The notes under the pieces were generated by a model. That model did not search any database and had not been told where the DNA came from. It worked only from the letters and a program-made list of their open reading frames with translations. Of a stretch of 64,000 bases of DNA, positions 35,372-46,026 are shown piece after piece (the first letter of the stretch is position 1; every line of letters starts with the position of its first letter). This stretch comes from Patiria pectinifera. Its lineage: Eukaryota; Echinodermata; Asteroidea; Valvatida; Asterinidae. The translations under genes were made by a program, and so were the position numbers. The stretch spans positions 11,243,513 to 11,307,512 of the forward strand of contig CM057147.1 of the NCBI GenBank assembly GCA_029964075.1, read 5' to 3'.

Positions 35372-35488
35372 GTACATGCATCTGATGAGAGTGTGATGCT
35401 GATTATGGAGAGAGATACAAGAGGGCCTCGTATGCTGTCTGGAGCCTACGTCACCAATGCACAGATTGTAAGGAGCTCGGAATATGAG
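35372..35488 (+). CDS. Exon 19: unique middle region
   Basis: The acceptor is GATAACCAG and the donor GTCAGT; phase 0 in, 0 out. It encodes VHASDESVMLIMERDTRGP and SGAYVTNAQIVRSSEYE. No family is recognised; beta-rich composition. Confidence 0.83.
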
Positions 35489-35639
35489 GTCAGTACTCAG
35501 CTAGAAACCTTGAGATATCAGCCCCTCACAGCCATGACATCAGTGGTGTGATTAATGCATGAGAATCAGTAATGCCATCCAGGATGTTCATTTTGTCCCC
35601 AACAATTCCTGCAAAGAATTTGTTCAATTTCATTTCATT

Positions 35640-36245
35640 TCAATGTATAAAAAAAGGCTATTGACTTCATTTTTATTTTGTTTTCACATACATTTTCTTT
35701 TATTCTGACCATACCTTACCTATCCTCTTCGTGCCCAGTGGCACATAAAGTTTCCACGCTCATTTTCCATCTTCTTTTATCCATGCTTGTCCTCTGACTT
35801 CATTCCATGTTTTCCATCCGGATTCGTTTCTCTCTTTTTCAACTGTCCTCCATGTTGTTTCCCGTCTTCCAATTTTCCTTCTGCCTTCAGGTCGCCAAGT
35901 CGAGGCTGTCGTGCAGTGGTGATCAGTTTTTCTTCCTTGTTACGTGACCTATCCAGTTCCAACTTCTTCGTTTTACTTTTGGCTCATTTTTTGAGATTTG
36001 GGTTAGGTTATTGAGTTCTTCCATTGATATGATATTTGACCACCATATGTGCATTATGTTCTTCAGGCATTGATATTGGAAGGAGTTATAGTTTGTTTTT
36101 GTCACTTTTGTTCGTTTTCCACTTCTCGTATCCGTACAAGAGGACTGGTCTTGCTATGGTTTTAAAAACTTTAATTTCTTTTATACTTAGTATGTTTAAT
36201 TTCCGCATATTTTTCCGTTTATACGTCGGTGAAGGGGAAACCTAA
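35640..36245 (-). mobile_element. LINE ORF2 C-terminal fragment, minus strand
   Basis: Minus-strand reading gives QCLKNIMHIWWSNIISMEEL, WNWIGHVTRKKN and, across a frame change, KENWKTGNNMEDS and WKLYVPLGTKRIGK. This is the RRLRWLGHV...GRP..TW endpiece common to several LINE families. It carries stops and frame changes and is truncated at its 5' end. Confidence 0.65.
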
Positions 36246-36559
36246 TTGGATTTACATCACCTCGACGCAAAACTCCCATCTGATGCATATTTTTCCATCA
36301 CAAATTTACTCTGAATACTAGAGTTATTGTCAAATTATTCATCATTCACATAAAAGGTCACAAGAAACTTGATAACCAGAGACCAAGGAATGCCTTTGTT
36401 GCAGTTTATGTAAAAAGCTTGTGACTCAACCAAAGACTGAATGACTTGATTGAGTTGTGAAGAGTTGACTTCAACTCTCACATGCACACAATGGATGTGA
36501 CCTGCTATGCCGAATACCCCAGAAGACTTCCTTTACCTTTTTTACTTCTGAAATGATAG

Positions 36560-36715
36560 TTTAACTTGAAAGCTGCCCCACCTGACCTGCACAGTGTGAC
36601 CAGCATTCTATTCTGGGATGGCCCGGATGGAGCAATAGGGGAATATGACTTTGGTGGACGGGAGAACTGGCAAGAAGGGATCTGTCAGTGCTGTTATGAC
36701 CAACCCTTCAACCAG
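36560..36715 (+). CDS. Exon 20: unique middle region, Cys pair
   Basis: The acceptor is AAATGATAG (an in-frame stop lies just upstream) and the donor GTAAGT; phase 0 in, 0 out. It encodes FNLKAAPPDLHSVTSILFWD and EGICQCCYDQPFNQ. The cysteines CQCC lead into the CPQCDC of the next exon. Confidence 0.82.
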
Positions 36716-36787
36716 GTAAGTGAGGCAACCAGATAGAGGGGGCATGACTGCAACAGTGTTTATATAAACCATGGTTTAAATGTAGAG

Positions 36788-37165
36788 TACATCACTTGAA
36801 ATTTGCGCATTATGTTCGTTTGAAGCAACAAAAGTGCTCAAAATCTAAAGAAGGGTGCTGAACAACTAACCTGGTGAACTTTTAGCTCAGTGAATGCTGT
36901 ACATTCCGAGAAAACAATGTTTTAGGATTTTGATTTCAAATCAGAAGTTGCTGAGTCATGTTTTGAATTGCACCTGAATTCAGTGTTCACGTTCTCATTC
37001 AGCCGATTGCAGCTACTTGATGTTGCGAACTGAACCGCGGAATTGTAGCAACAAAAGTGCTCAAAATCTAAAGAAGAGTGCTGGACAACTAACCTGATGA
37101 AGTTTAATCGTGTCAATGCTTGCGCACGCTTCGCCGAAATAAAAAGAACTACTAATGGAAATTGC
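36788..37165 (+). mobile_element. Family A MITE, degraded copy
   Basis: Contains GCAACAAAAGTGCTCAAAAT twice (36825 and about 37050) and CTGATTTCAAATCAGAAGTT-type sequence shared with 57588-58129. An internal duplication is specific to this copy. Confidence 0.7.
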
Positions 37166-37266
37166 CAAGAATGCACCAGAATTAGAATGCATCTTGTTAT
37201 TACAAACAATTACTGAAATTTGTTTTATCCTTTTATTACTTCTTAAGACCTTTTTCTTTTCAACAG

Positions 37267-37546
37267 TCTATGTGTCCTCAGTGTGACTGCCAGGATTTCT
37301 TGGGGATATTGGATTCATCTGAAGACAACTCAACATTTGCCAGCACCACAAATAGGTCACTTGAAGCCACACCAACCAACGAGGTCATAATCAGTAAGAT
37401 GACTGAAGTAACCAGCGCTTCATTGACCACAATGGGTCCCGTCCCTTGGACTATCCAGAAAATGGACGAAGATGGGGACAGTGTGTCTGATGATGAGAGT
37501 GGGAGATGGATATCACAGAGAGCTTGCGGCATCCAACTCTATCCAA
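37267..37546 (+). CDS. Exon 21: Cys cluster and Ser/Thr-rich linker
   Basis: The acceptor is TTCAACAG and the donor GTAAGA; phase 0 in, 1 out. It encodes MCPQCDCQDFLGILD, then a Ser/Thr/Asn-rich stretch (TTNRSLEATPTNE) that looks glycosylated, and WISQRACGIQLYP. The last 15 bases and the donor are multiplied in array 2. Confidence 0.86.
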
Positions 37547-37820
37547 GTAAGATAATAGATCAATCCATTAAGCTCTGCCCCATGGTGTTCTGACCAATCA
37601 CAGCTGTGATTTATGTCAGACATGTCCAACTCTATCCAAGTAAGATAATAGACCGATCCATTAAGCCCCGCCCCATGGTGTTCTGACCAATCACAGCTGT
37701 GATTTATGTCTGACATGTCCAACTCTATCCAAGTAAGATAATAGACCGATCCATTAAGCCCCACCCCATGGTGTTCTGACCAATCACAGCTGTGATTTAT
37801 GTCTGACATGTCCAACTCTA
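37532..37820 (+). repeat. Array 2: 93-bp tandem repeat of exon 21 end plus donor
   Basis: Copies start at 37532, 37625, 37718 and (partial) 37811. Three identical donors (TATCCAAGTAAGAT) lie at 37547, 37640 and 37733. The intron part of the unit, CATTAAGCCCCGCCCCATGG...GTGATTTATGTC, is the left part of the MITE found whole at 63488-63687. Use of a downstream donor would hit an in-frame TGA near 37591. Confidence 0.92.
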
Positions 37821-38074
37821 ATCCATTAAGCCCTTCCGCATTTGACCTTTTACAAACCTAAACTATCTAGTCATCTACATTTCTTTTTGTGCTCTTGTGA
37901 TCGTCATCGTCAATAATGACTATCTTCTCATTTTTGTTCATATTTTCTGTCTCTTTATTCTTGTGAGCCCTTACCTCAAGTAACAATTTGACCTTTAGGG
38001 ACAATTTCCATAATGACATGGGGATCAATGTACCACACACCAAGTTGAAACAGAGGCTGCCTATTCTTTTCTAG

Positions 38075-38226
38075 ATGGTAGTGCATCTCAAGCTGTCCTG
38101 TGGTGTCGTTATTTGGAGGATGCCTGGCGAATGACATCAGAGGTCATAGATCTTGACTTTGATCCATCAATAGAGGAGCATCATTTCTCAGTCCTCATCA
38201 AAGTCATGCCGTTTGATGCAAATGAG
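38075..38226 (+). CDS. Exon 22: lectin-like region, part 1
   Basis: The acceptor is TTTTCTAG and the donor GTATTG; phase 1 in, 0 out. It encodes GSASQAVLWCRYLEDAWRMT and EHHFSVLIKVMPFDANE. The alternating hydrophobic strands suggest a beta-sandwich. No family is assigned. Confidence 0.83.
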
Positions 38227-38299
38227 GTATTGTTACTGTGCTTCTAGAGACTTTACACGCTTATAAGGAACATCAATTTTACAAATGAACAATAGTATA

Positions 38300-38448
38300 C
38301 AAATATTGAATGCTTGCTGGTGTGGTAAAACTAGGGGGTGGTCCATGGATGGACATTCTATTTTCCCGAGGCGAAGCCAAAATAGAAAATAAGTGATCCT
38401 CAAGGGAGGCTAGTTTTATTCACCACGACTTAAGGCATTCAATATTTG
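38300..38448. mobile_element. Small palindromic MITE, 149 bp
   Basis: CAAATATTGAATGC and GCATTCAATATTTG are its ends; inner GTAAAACTAG and CTAGTTTTAT continue the pairing. Confidence 0.7.
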
Positions 38449-38449
38449 T

Positions 38450-39615
38450 TTTATAACACTTAACCCACCACTTCATGCACAGTGGTTATATTAAATTATT
38501 TTTAAATGAACACACAGTTGAAAAATATCAATATTTTTCAACAAAACTGGAAAAAATGTTGAACTCTTCCAAACTACCCCCGCCTTCATAAAAAACCTGG
38601 AACTCGCTGGCGGCGCTTCAACTTTGGGACAAGAAATGGTGCAAATGCATTCAAATCGCCTTAGCATGCATTGCAAACATAATATTTTGCACACAAATGG
38701 AAATAGTACTTTGGGAGTGGTTTCTACTTTGCTAATATGGGTATGTACTTCTTTGGTTTGGCAAGGTATGAAAAATGGAGTTGTATATTTCTCTCCATCA
38801 ACATGCTCATGATTTCTTTCTGAGAGCTTGTGTGAAGAAATGCACCAACTTGTTTGGATGGGACTTTAACCCACAACCTCCAGCTTAATTATACAAACAA
38901 TGAGTTTGCTGGGGTCAGCTGGCTAATTGCAATCGTATAGAGTAGATACGTATTTAATAATTGTGCACAAAAATATTATCACACTAACAAATTGAAATTC
39001 CTTGTGGGTTTTCCTTTGTGGATGCACTTCATTTTGTTTTGACATAAAATGTGCTGCGTAGTTCATGGGCCGCTGCCTAATTGTCATGGCAGAGGTAATC
39101 GTGTAGTGTTGGACTCCGTTCCCAAAGAAGAGAATGAAAAGACCCTCTATGTTTTGAGACTTAATGCCTTAACATTTGGCGATGATACAAGTAGGAAAAC
39201 TCACTCTGTGTGTTGGAAATCATCTAAATAGTTTGCTGAGATACCATGTTGAATGTCATCTAAATTAATTTTGTGGAAAGGGGGGCAGGGTTTGGATTTA
39301 TGAACGGATAGAGGTGTCCTAAACTTCACGATTACAACGGCAGGGATACGTTGCGCTGGGGTTTGCCAATTACTTCGTTACTCAAAACATTTCACACATG
39401 CATCAGCAAGTTGTGGGTCCGAGTCCCACCAGAGCAAGCCAGTGAAATGTTTCTTGCAAAATATCATGTAGTCTATTTATAAACTATACTTAGTATAGTT
39501 TGTAAATTGTGTGCTTGAAGGGCAAAACTTTATATGCAAAGTTACATCTTCTTATTTCAAAGAAAATAAATTCAGTCAGGAAAATCTCAGTTGTGATGGA
39601 TTTCTATCGTTACAG
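38450..39615. other. Intron 22, tRNA-like SINE scraps
   Basis: GGACTTTAACCCACAACCTC near 38860 (complement of a B box) and GTGGGTCCGAGTCCCACC near 39412 look like remnants of tRNA-derived SINEs. The rest is unrecognised. Confidence 0.35.
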
Positions 39616-39794
39616 GATGAATGGTCCTTTGAAGTGTACGTTGATGGCGAACTCCTGTCTTCACTGACTGGCATACCAGTCCTGTCCTCATCTACTAAGC
39701 TCATCCTTCATGTCTTCAATCGAGACAGCTACATCGCTGAGCTACAAGACCCCTTCAATCCTCCAGCTGTCGCAGCAACACTTAGAAATTTGAG
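39616..39794 (+). CDS. Exon 23: lectin-like region, part 2
   Basis: The acceptor is TCGTTACAG and the donor GTCTGT; phase 0 in, 2 out. It encodes DEWSFEVYVDGELLSSLTGI and TKLILHVFNRDSYIAELQDP. WSFEVYVDGELL resembles laminin-G/pentraxin-type strands, but this is not firm. Confidence 0.84.
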
Positions 39795-40111
39795 GTCTGT
39801 ACAACTTTCTTGTTCTGTTTCAAACATTTTTGTCATTTTCTCGGTTTTCTAAAGTGTGCTTTGAATAACTCATTTACGGGTCATTTGGGTCCAAATTTTG
39901 TTCATGTCCCTGTTACATCTTATTGAAAAAAGAAATTGGACACATTCTGTGCCTTTTATCTTCAAGAGTGATTACAAAGACCTCCTACAAAAATAAAGAA
40001 TAGTTGGAAGTAAATTTTAATGATACTTGAATGGCAAATTACACAGGTCAGGTGTAACAGGGACACAAAAATGTAACACTTTTGGAGCCAACATTTATGG
40101 GATGACCCTTA

Positions 40112-40545
40112 TCATGGGGTGCTGTGGTCCAATGGTTACGGTGTTCGACTCGTGTGCCGTGGTACATGGGTCCGAATCCTGACCGTCGGAAAATGTTGCT
40201 TGCGCTCCTGAGCAAGGCGCTTTACCACTATTGCTTCGTCCTTCGGATGGGACATGAAGCCGTAGGTCCCGTGTATTGTGTAATGCACGTTAAAGAACCC
40301 AGTAACACTTATCGCTAAGAGAAGGGGTTTGCCTTGGTGTTTCTGGCAGTGGCTGCTTAATGCGCCGCAGCACCTTGTAAACCATTATAAAGGTGTTACA
40401 TAATGGTTCTCATATTTCTCATGTACTGTACTTCATTTACCTGTCTCTAATAATAGACATAATTTCCAGCGCCTTGAGTACCTAATTGTTGGTAGATACG
40501 TGCGCTATATAAGACTTCAGTATTAGTATTATTATTATTATTATT
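40112..40545 (+). mobile_element. tRNA-derived SINE (family 3), full length, plus strand
   Basis: The A box (GTCCAATGGTTACGG) and B box (GGGTCCGAATCCTGA) are in the head. The body has TTCGTCCTTCGGATGGGACA and TTATCGCTAAGAGAAGGGGT. The 3' end has AGCGCCTTGAGTACC, GCGCTATATAAG and (ATT)n. Its tail resembles the LINE tail at 2085-2150, which suggests it used a LINE polymerase with that tail. Confidence 0.85.
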
Positions 40546-40708
40546 ATTCCTTTAAAGGTTTTGCTGTACTGGAAGGGTCAGCATATAGTCATCCTACAAA
40601 GCAATGGTCCAGCTTGACTCAGGAAGCCTGGTCTTGTTAACTGGTTTTACCACAGCATTTGTGACTATTACATTCATTAGAATACTCTGTCGCTTTCATC
40701 TGTTATAG

Positions 40709-40838
40709 GATGCCGCCTGATCAGAGCAATCTGTGTCGTTATGGTGCACCATTCAGGGCTGGAACCAGTCCTGTCTCACGCTACTTTGCTGGTGTTGGCT
40801 CAGTAGCAGGAGCCACAGATATTGTGCCATTTGAAGAG
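40709..40838 (+). CDS. Exon 24: lectin-like region, part 3
   Basis: The acceptor is TCTGTTATAG and the donor GTAAGG; phase 2 in, 0 out. It encodes MPPDQSNLCRYGAPFRAGTS and YFAGVGSVAGATDIVPFEE. Confidence 0.84.
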
Positions 40839-40984
40839 GTAAGGCCAGGCATGAACTTTACCATTTTCAATCGATGTTTTGTTTTCCAGACAATTTCCAG
40901 TTTTAGTATTTCTGAGTATTATAAAGGGTTTTGTAATGGATATGTCTCCAGCTTCAAATCTGTCGCTCTGCAGGTGATGAAACT

Positions 40985-41545
40985 TTATACATTTAATAAG
41001 GGAATAAATGTGTGCTTGGCCGCTTTTAAACGCTATGTTTAAGACCGGTTGGAGTCTGGATGCTGATAATTACCTGAGCTGGTCTTACACATGGTGTTTA
41101 GTACCGACCAAGCACATATTTATTCCCATTCATAATCTTGGGTCAAAAATCTAAACTTTTTGGTCCAAAAGTCAAAAATTATAAATTGACAACGTTATTG
41201 TTCGACAATATATTTCATGAAACACCCCTCTAGCTATATAATGTAGTGTCCAACTCCTTTTATTGAGAGTGGCGTCACGCCAACTGTGCGATGACGCGCA
41301 GATGCAGCTGTGGCGAGTGCATTGTAAATTTAGGACTACGAAATACTGACTCACTGGTAGTTGTGCGAACGTTCCACCAATAAAATGGTAAAAGGCATTA
41401 GATTTTATGAGAAGTCCAAATTTCATGTGAAAAGTGTTTAAGACCATGCCTTCGCCAGCCATGTCTTTATGAACAGTTTTAAACCGGCCACGTGACAGGC
41501 TCTCGATCAATAGGAATTGTTAAACTATTTTAGGTATTTATGAAT
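40985..41545 (-). mobile_element. Family B element, reversed copy
   Basis: Shares GAGTCTGGATGCTGATAATT, a GACCAAGCACATATTTATTC-type end and CACGTGACAGGCTCTCG with 58290-58930 in the opposite sense. Confidence 0.7.
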
Positions 41546-41708
41546 GGTGCTTTGTGGCCATTTTTAAGACATTAGAGCATAGAGGCCCATATCATAGGTC
41601 AGGTTGATAAACCTGTAGCTTGTTTCACTAACCAACCCCAAATATCAGCAATCAATGTTCTTGTTACTCATGGAATGCCTGTCTTGGAAACACTCTCTGT
41701 TTGTACAG

Positions 41709-41919
41709 ATTGCCAGGCCATGCGTTCCTTGCATCCATCCGTGTGATCGTTACCAGTGTGATCCCTCATGTTCCCTGGATGCTGTTCCCATCACCTTCAC
41801 ATTGACCAACCTGACTCTGCCGAGACTGGAGCTATCCAATACCACCCTTGGCGATGATGCGAATGCAACAATGCCACCTTCAAACCAAGATGAGGGGTCA
41901 CTGCCATTCTTCCTGACAG
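41709..41919 (+). CDS. Exon 25: six-cysteine segment and linker
   Basis: The acceptor is TTTGTACAG and the donor GTGAGA; phase 0 in, 1 out. It encodes ARPCVPCIHPCDRYQCDPSC, a compact Cys pattern, followed by LTNLTLPRLELSNTTLGDDA with several N-glycosylation sites. Confidence 0.85.
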
Positions 41920-42615
41920 GTGAGATAAATGAAATAATCCTCAAATTGAGAGATTTTCCCCAAATGGTAATATAACTTCCCTGTGACTGTTTACAGCGAG
42001 AGTCACATACTTACTCAAGAACATGTTTTATTACCAAACTGTACTTATCAATCACATGTTGTTTAGAGACAGTTTCTTATCATAGTTTACCTAACTAGTG
42101 CAGTGCCCGTTCAAAACGTGCCTGTTTGGAACGGGCAAATTGCTTGGCCTCCGGTAGACCCGCAAACGTGGCGGTATAGAGTGCAGTGCCCGTATAACAT
42201 CGCACCTTATCTACACCTCCCCGTTGTGTGATCGTCCCCTTCAAAAAAATGGTTGAGGCACACCTCACCGTTGAGCGATCTTCCCCCTTCAAGAAATGGT
42301 CAAGCCCATACAGCCAACTACCATTTGCACATGTGTTTACCCGTGTCCGTGGTGCGGTATAGAGTGCAGTACCCGTTCAAAATGTGCACACATTCTTGTT
42401 CCGTAATTGGGTGGGCTTACACTCGTCTGTGCAAGGTATTTGTGGGGACCGAAAATGCTATGGGGACAGCAGAAAGTCCCCATAACTCGGTCCTAATTTG
42501 CCTAACAATAAAAAACTTCCCCATAACGCAGTGTATGCCTACCCAGCGGTGCAGGTCTGTATATTACACACGTTTTTATGGGCTAGCACTCGGAAAATGC
42601 TGCTTTTTTTTGCAG
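41920..42615. other. Intron 25, CpG-rich repeat-like stretch
   Basis: GAGTGCAGTGCCCGT and close variants recur near 42098, 42179 and 42366, and TTCAAGAAATGGTCAAG-like words repeat in between. This suggests an old tandem or inverted element between about 42098 and 42400. No family recognised. Confidence 0.45.
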
Positions 42616-42770
42616 CTTCTTTGAGAATCGCTCATCCAAACAACTTCAAACTTGACACTGCATATTCTTGGGTGCTGAGCAATATACCCGCCGATTTTCA
42701 ACTTCATACAGTGCCTGGTTCAGGAGATAATGGAAACACAGACAGATGCACAGAGATTCCTGGAATTATA
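42616..42770 (+). CDS. Exon 26: end of unique region
   Basis: The acceptor is TTTTTTGCAG and the donor GTAAGA; phase 1 in, 0 out. It encodes RIAHPNNFKLDTAYSWVLSN and NGNTDRCTEIPGII. Its phase-0 end does not fit the phase-1 start of the next exon, so the 3' edge is doubtful. Confidence 0.68.
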
Positions 42771-42866
42771 GTAAGATGCAGTAGATTTTTTTCTTTTGAC
42801 TATTTCTGATACCATATTTTACATGAGCCAATTTTAGTGGATGATTTTTTTTTGGCAATCCCCCAG

Positions 42867-43063
42867 TGAAAACTTTCTTAGGAAATGGGAAATCGGTGTC
42901 AGCATCCTCCAATGGTTTCTACATCGATGACACACCACCAAAGCTGGATCTCTTCTTCTATTTGGACGTCAATCTTAACCAGTCTGTGCCAACATCATTC
43001 CAGTCTTCAGACTCTATCATCAGTGTGCTGTGGAGTTTCATTGACATGGAGAGCATGGTCAAG
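42867..43063 (+). CDS. Exon 27: module end and start of module 11
   Basis: The acceptor is taken as CCCCCAG (42866); the donor is GTAAAA, phase 0 out. It encodes KTFLGNGKSVSASSNGFYID, DDTPPKLDLFFYLDV and SIISVLWSFIDMESMVK. The frame needs one base carried from the previous exon, which exon 26 as drawn does not supply. An alternative acceptor after TTCTTAG (42881) has the same phase problem. Confidence 0.75.
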
Positions 43064-43094
43064 GTAAAATGATTAGCGGAATACCACTTCAATA

Positions 43095-43560
43095 ATTTAC
43101 AGCTATAGTCCATCATTTGCAGCCATCGGAAAAAGTAACTGGCGTATTATTGTTGAAAAACATAGTAAGGACTACTAACTCCCCTGTAATTTAATCTGGC
43201 AAGCTATCATTTTGAAGTGAATCAAAGAAGGAAGGCCCAACCAACACAGCGCCTTCTTCAAGTAGTTCAGTTTGTTATTCGCGCAGTGCAAGCGCAAGCA
43301 ATTAGCACGGCTTACGGGCGCGTTGCGCTGGCCTAAGTGGTTGCAAGGCTGTGCGCGCTGTAGCTGCAGATAAATGCAATTCAATTCAAATTCAAAACAA
43401 ACAATTTGAACTTTGAGACTGAGATTGCTGAATTTAGATGGAATATTTCTCTGAATATACAGCTGAAGCTGAGAAGAAACTTCATCAGGTTATCAGTCCA
43501 GTATCCTTCATTAGATTTTTGAACTTTTTGTTGCTAAATGCCAAATTACAAATGAAATGC
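43095..43560 (-). mobile_element. Family A MITE, reversed copy
   Basis: Begins TAGTCCATCATTTGCAGCCA and ends near CCAAATTACAAATGA; shares GAAACTTCATCAGGTTA with the other copies. Confidence 0.7.
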
Positions 43561-43802
43561 ATTTAACAGTGTATTTACAAATGCATTTGCTTAGGGATAC
43601 AAGTTTAAGCAAAGAAATCGGCCGGAGCAGAGTTTGAAGCTCCAACCTCCAGAAGACTGCACTGATGGCAATCTTTCCATCACTCACTGTCTGTTGATTG
43701 GATGCTAGTCAGAAGTCATAATGTCATGTTTTCATGTGCCAAGGATCACATTCATGCTGGGAGCTCATACCGTTGCTGTTCTAGAGTCAGGCCTTGCAAA
43801 CA

Positions 43803-44122
43803 ATTAGTACTTGGTACTTGGTTGGTTCTTCTCCTAAGGACTTCCACAAGGGAGCATAACTAGGAGGCCAGAAATACCGGGGCAAACCCCTTCTCTTAGC
43901 GATAAGTGTTACTGGGTTCTTTTACGTGCGTTAGGCCTTAAACAATACACGGGACCTCCAGCTTACATGTGTAATGTCCCATCCGAAGGACGAAGCAATA
44001 ATGGTTAAATGCCTTGCTTAAGGGCACAAGTGTCCGGGCCCGGGCTCGAACCCATGCCATGGTTGCCTCTGAAACACCAGAGCATGAGTCCGGTGCTCTT
44101 AACCGCTAGGCCATGACACTCC
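43803..44122 (-). mobile_element. tRNA-derived SINE (family 3), minus strand
   Basis: Same body words as the copies at 17630 and 40112, with GGGCTCGAACCCATGCC (B-box complement) and CTCTTAACCGCTAGGCCATG (A-box side) at the right end. Confidence 0.82.
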
Positions 44123-44256
44123 TAATTAGTACATAGTGCAAAACTTAGAAAACTTTGCGCGCAATTCACTGTAAAAATGTTGTGCTTTGGCCAAAAGAGG
44201 ACCACTATATGCATGCATGGATCCCATCGCAATAATATCTGAAATTGTGTTTTTAG

Positions 44257-44440
44257 GAGCATCACTGGGCGATAGGAACGTCCAAAGGCGCAACAGACCT
44301 GCAAGACTTTGTCAACATTGGGTTGAACCAGACAGCTACTAACAGTGGTCTGATGGGATTACTGCATCACAACACTACATACTATGTGACTCTGAAGGCT
44401 ATCAATGGAGCAGGCTTGGCAACCATAGTAGAATGTGATG
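44257..44440 (+). CDS. Exon 28: module 11, second part
   Basis: The acceptor is TGTTTTTAG and the donor GTAGGT; phase 0 in, 1 out. It encodes EHHWAIGTSKGATDLQDFVN then NTTYYVTLKAINGAGLATIV. Its last 97 bases and donor are the seed of array 3. Confidence 0.9.
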
Positions 44441-44915
44441 GTAGGTAGAGAAAGACTGACACAGAGACAAACAGACAGACAGCATGACAGTGATCTGACA
44501 GGATTACTGCATCGCAACACCACATACTATGTGACTCTGAAGGCTATCAACGGAGCAGGCTTGGAAACCATAGTAGAATGTGATGGTAGGTAGAGATAGA
44601 CTGACATACAGACAAACAGACAGACAGCATGACAGTGATCTGACAGGATTACTGCATCACAACACTACATACTATGTGACTCTGAAGGCTATCAATGGAG
44701 CAGGCTTGGAAACCATAGTAGAATGTGATGGTAGGTAGAGATAGACTGACATACAGACAAACAGACAGACAGCATGACAGTGATCTGACAGGATTACTGC
44801 ATCACAACACTACATACTATGTGACTCTGAAGGCTATCAATGGAGCAGGCTTGGAAACCATAGTAGAATGTGATGGTAGGTAGAGATAGACTGACACACA
44901 GACAAACAGACCAAC
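44344..44915 (+). repeat. Array 3: 145-bp tandem repeat of exon 28 end plus donor
   Basis: Four copies with exact 145-bp spacing; donors (TGTGATGGTAGGT) lie at 44441, 44586, 44731 and 44876. Each unit is about 97 bp of exon (TACTATGTGACTCTGAAGGC) plus about 48 bp of intron (ACAAACAGACAGACAGCATG). No acceptor lies in the unit, so copies 2-4 can act only as alternative exon ends. The period is not a multiple of three. Confidence 0.93.
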
Positions 44916-45185
44916 AATCATCTAGGCTGGCAGCTATATATCTAATGAGGTACTCCATCTCAGTAGGTACGTACTCCGAAGGTTATCAATATTTGAAACC
45001 GAAATTCCATCAATAATGAAGGCCTCGATACACATCATTAGAATTTGATGATACTTTATATTTCATGCATATCCAATGCAAATAAAGTTCAGGAAGACAG
45101 CCCGGTATCCTTTTTAGCTTTACTGTTGACACGGTAGTAAGGGAGCTTTTTGTTTTGGTAAAATGTTTTTTTGAATCATCCTTAA

Positions 45186-45708
45186 AGGGAATGTACATCA
45201 TTGGCTTTTGCTGTAATTTTCAGAAATGAACTATTTGAGGGGTTAGTATAATAGATCAAATATTGTTACACTGACATGTTTGAAGTTTTTTGTTCAAAAA
45301 TGCTGGAAAAACCAAGAAAAACAAAAATGTTCAAGTAGTCCGGTTCCCTGACTCCACTAAAGATAAAATGGATCAATTTTCAGATGCCGGAAAATTGTAA
45401 GGTAAGGGAACCAGTCTAGCTGGCCTGCACCCGTTCATGAACATGTAACCAATAGCGAACAAAATTTGGACTGAATTAATGGTGAATTTGGAGCAGTAGT
45501 TGAAAAATAGTTAGGTTTTTCCAACGGTGGTCGGCCGACCACCGCTGGAAATTTTTACAAAAATACCATTTTCTTGAAAATGACTTCACACCAGGTGCCA
45601 TAAGTTTACAGGATGCTTTAGACTGTTATTTACCAACATCCTATTAAGGTATTTCATAAAAACTTGGTAGTTTTATTTTTCGATGTTTGCAAATGTTGTA
45701 TATTCCCT
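45186..45708. mobile_element. TTAA-flanked MITE, family E, copy 1 (523 bp)
   Basis: TTAA at 45182-45185 and 45709-45712; ends AGGGAATGTACA and TGTATATTCCCT. The interior is nearly the same as 62576-63096 (for example CCAAGAAAAACAAAAATGTT). Confidence 0.9.
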
Positions 45709-45842
45709 TTAACCAAATAGCACTCTCCTATTGTGTCCATCATATATCAAAGGCTAATTGTGATGTCCAGACTGGACCACACATGTATTGATTCATTAGT
45801 TGGAGACCTTTGTTGATGACCCTACATGTTTGTATTTTCTAG

Positions 45843-46013
45843 GTGTGACTGTCCTTCTGGAAGAGCCCACTGCAGATGATGTCAACACCACCTCCATGTT
45901 TAGCAAGAAGTTTGAGGAGGATGTTTACCCACCTGATGTGGAGAAAAGCAAAGACCCAACAAAGACTGGTACCTCCTGGTCCAAACCACAGGATGAGTCC
46001 ATTAATCGCTACG
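45843..46013 (+). CDS. Exon 29: acidic linker after module 11
   Basis: The acceptor is TATTTTCTAG and the donor GTAGGA; phase 1 in, 1 out. It encodes GVTVLLEEPTADDVNTTSMF, VYPPDVEKSKDPTKTG and SKPQDESINRY. Confidence 0.85.
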
Positions 46014-46026
46014 GTAGGACATCTTG

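Noticed and set aside
37513-37815. Minus-strand open frame with a repeated DMSDINHSCDWSEHHG peptide
   Set aside because: It is the antisense shadow of the 93-bp array; 93 is a multiple of three so it stays open by chance.
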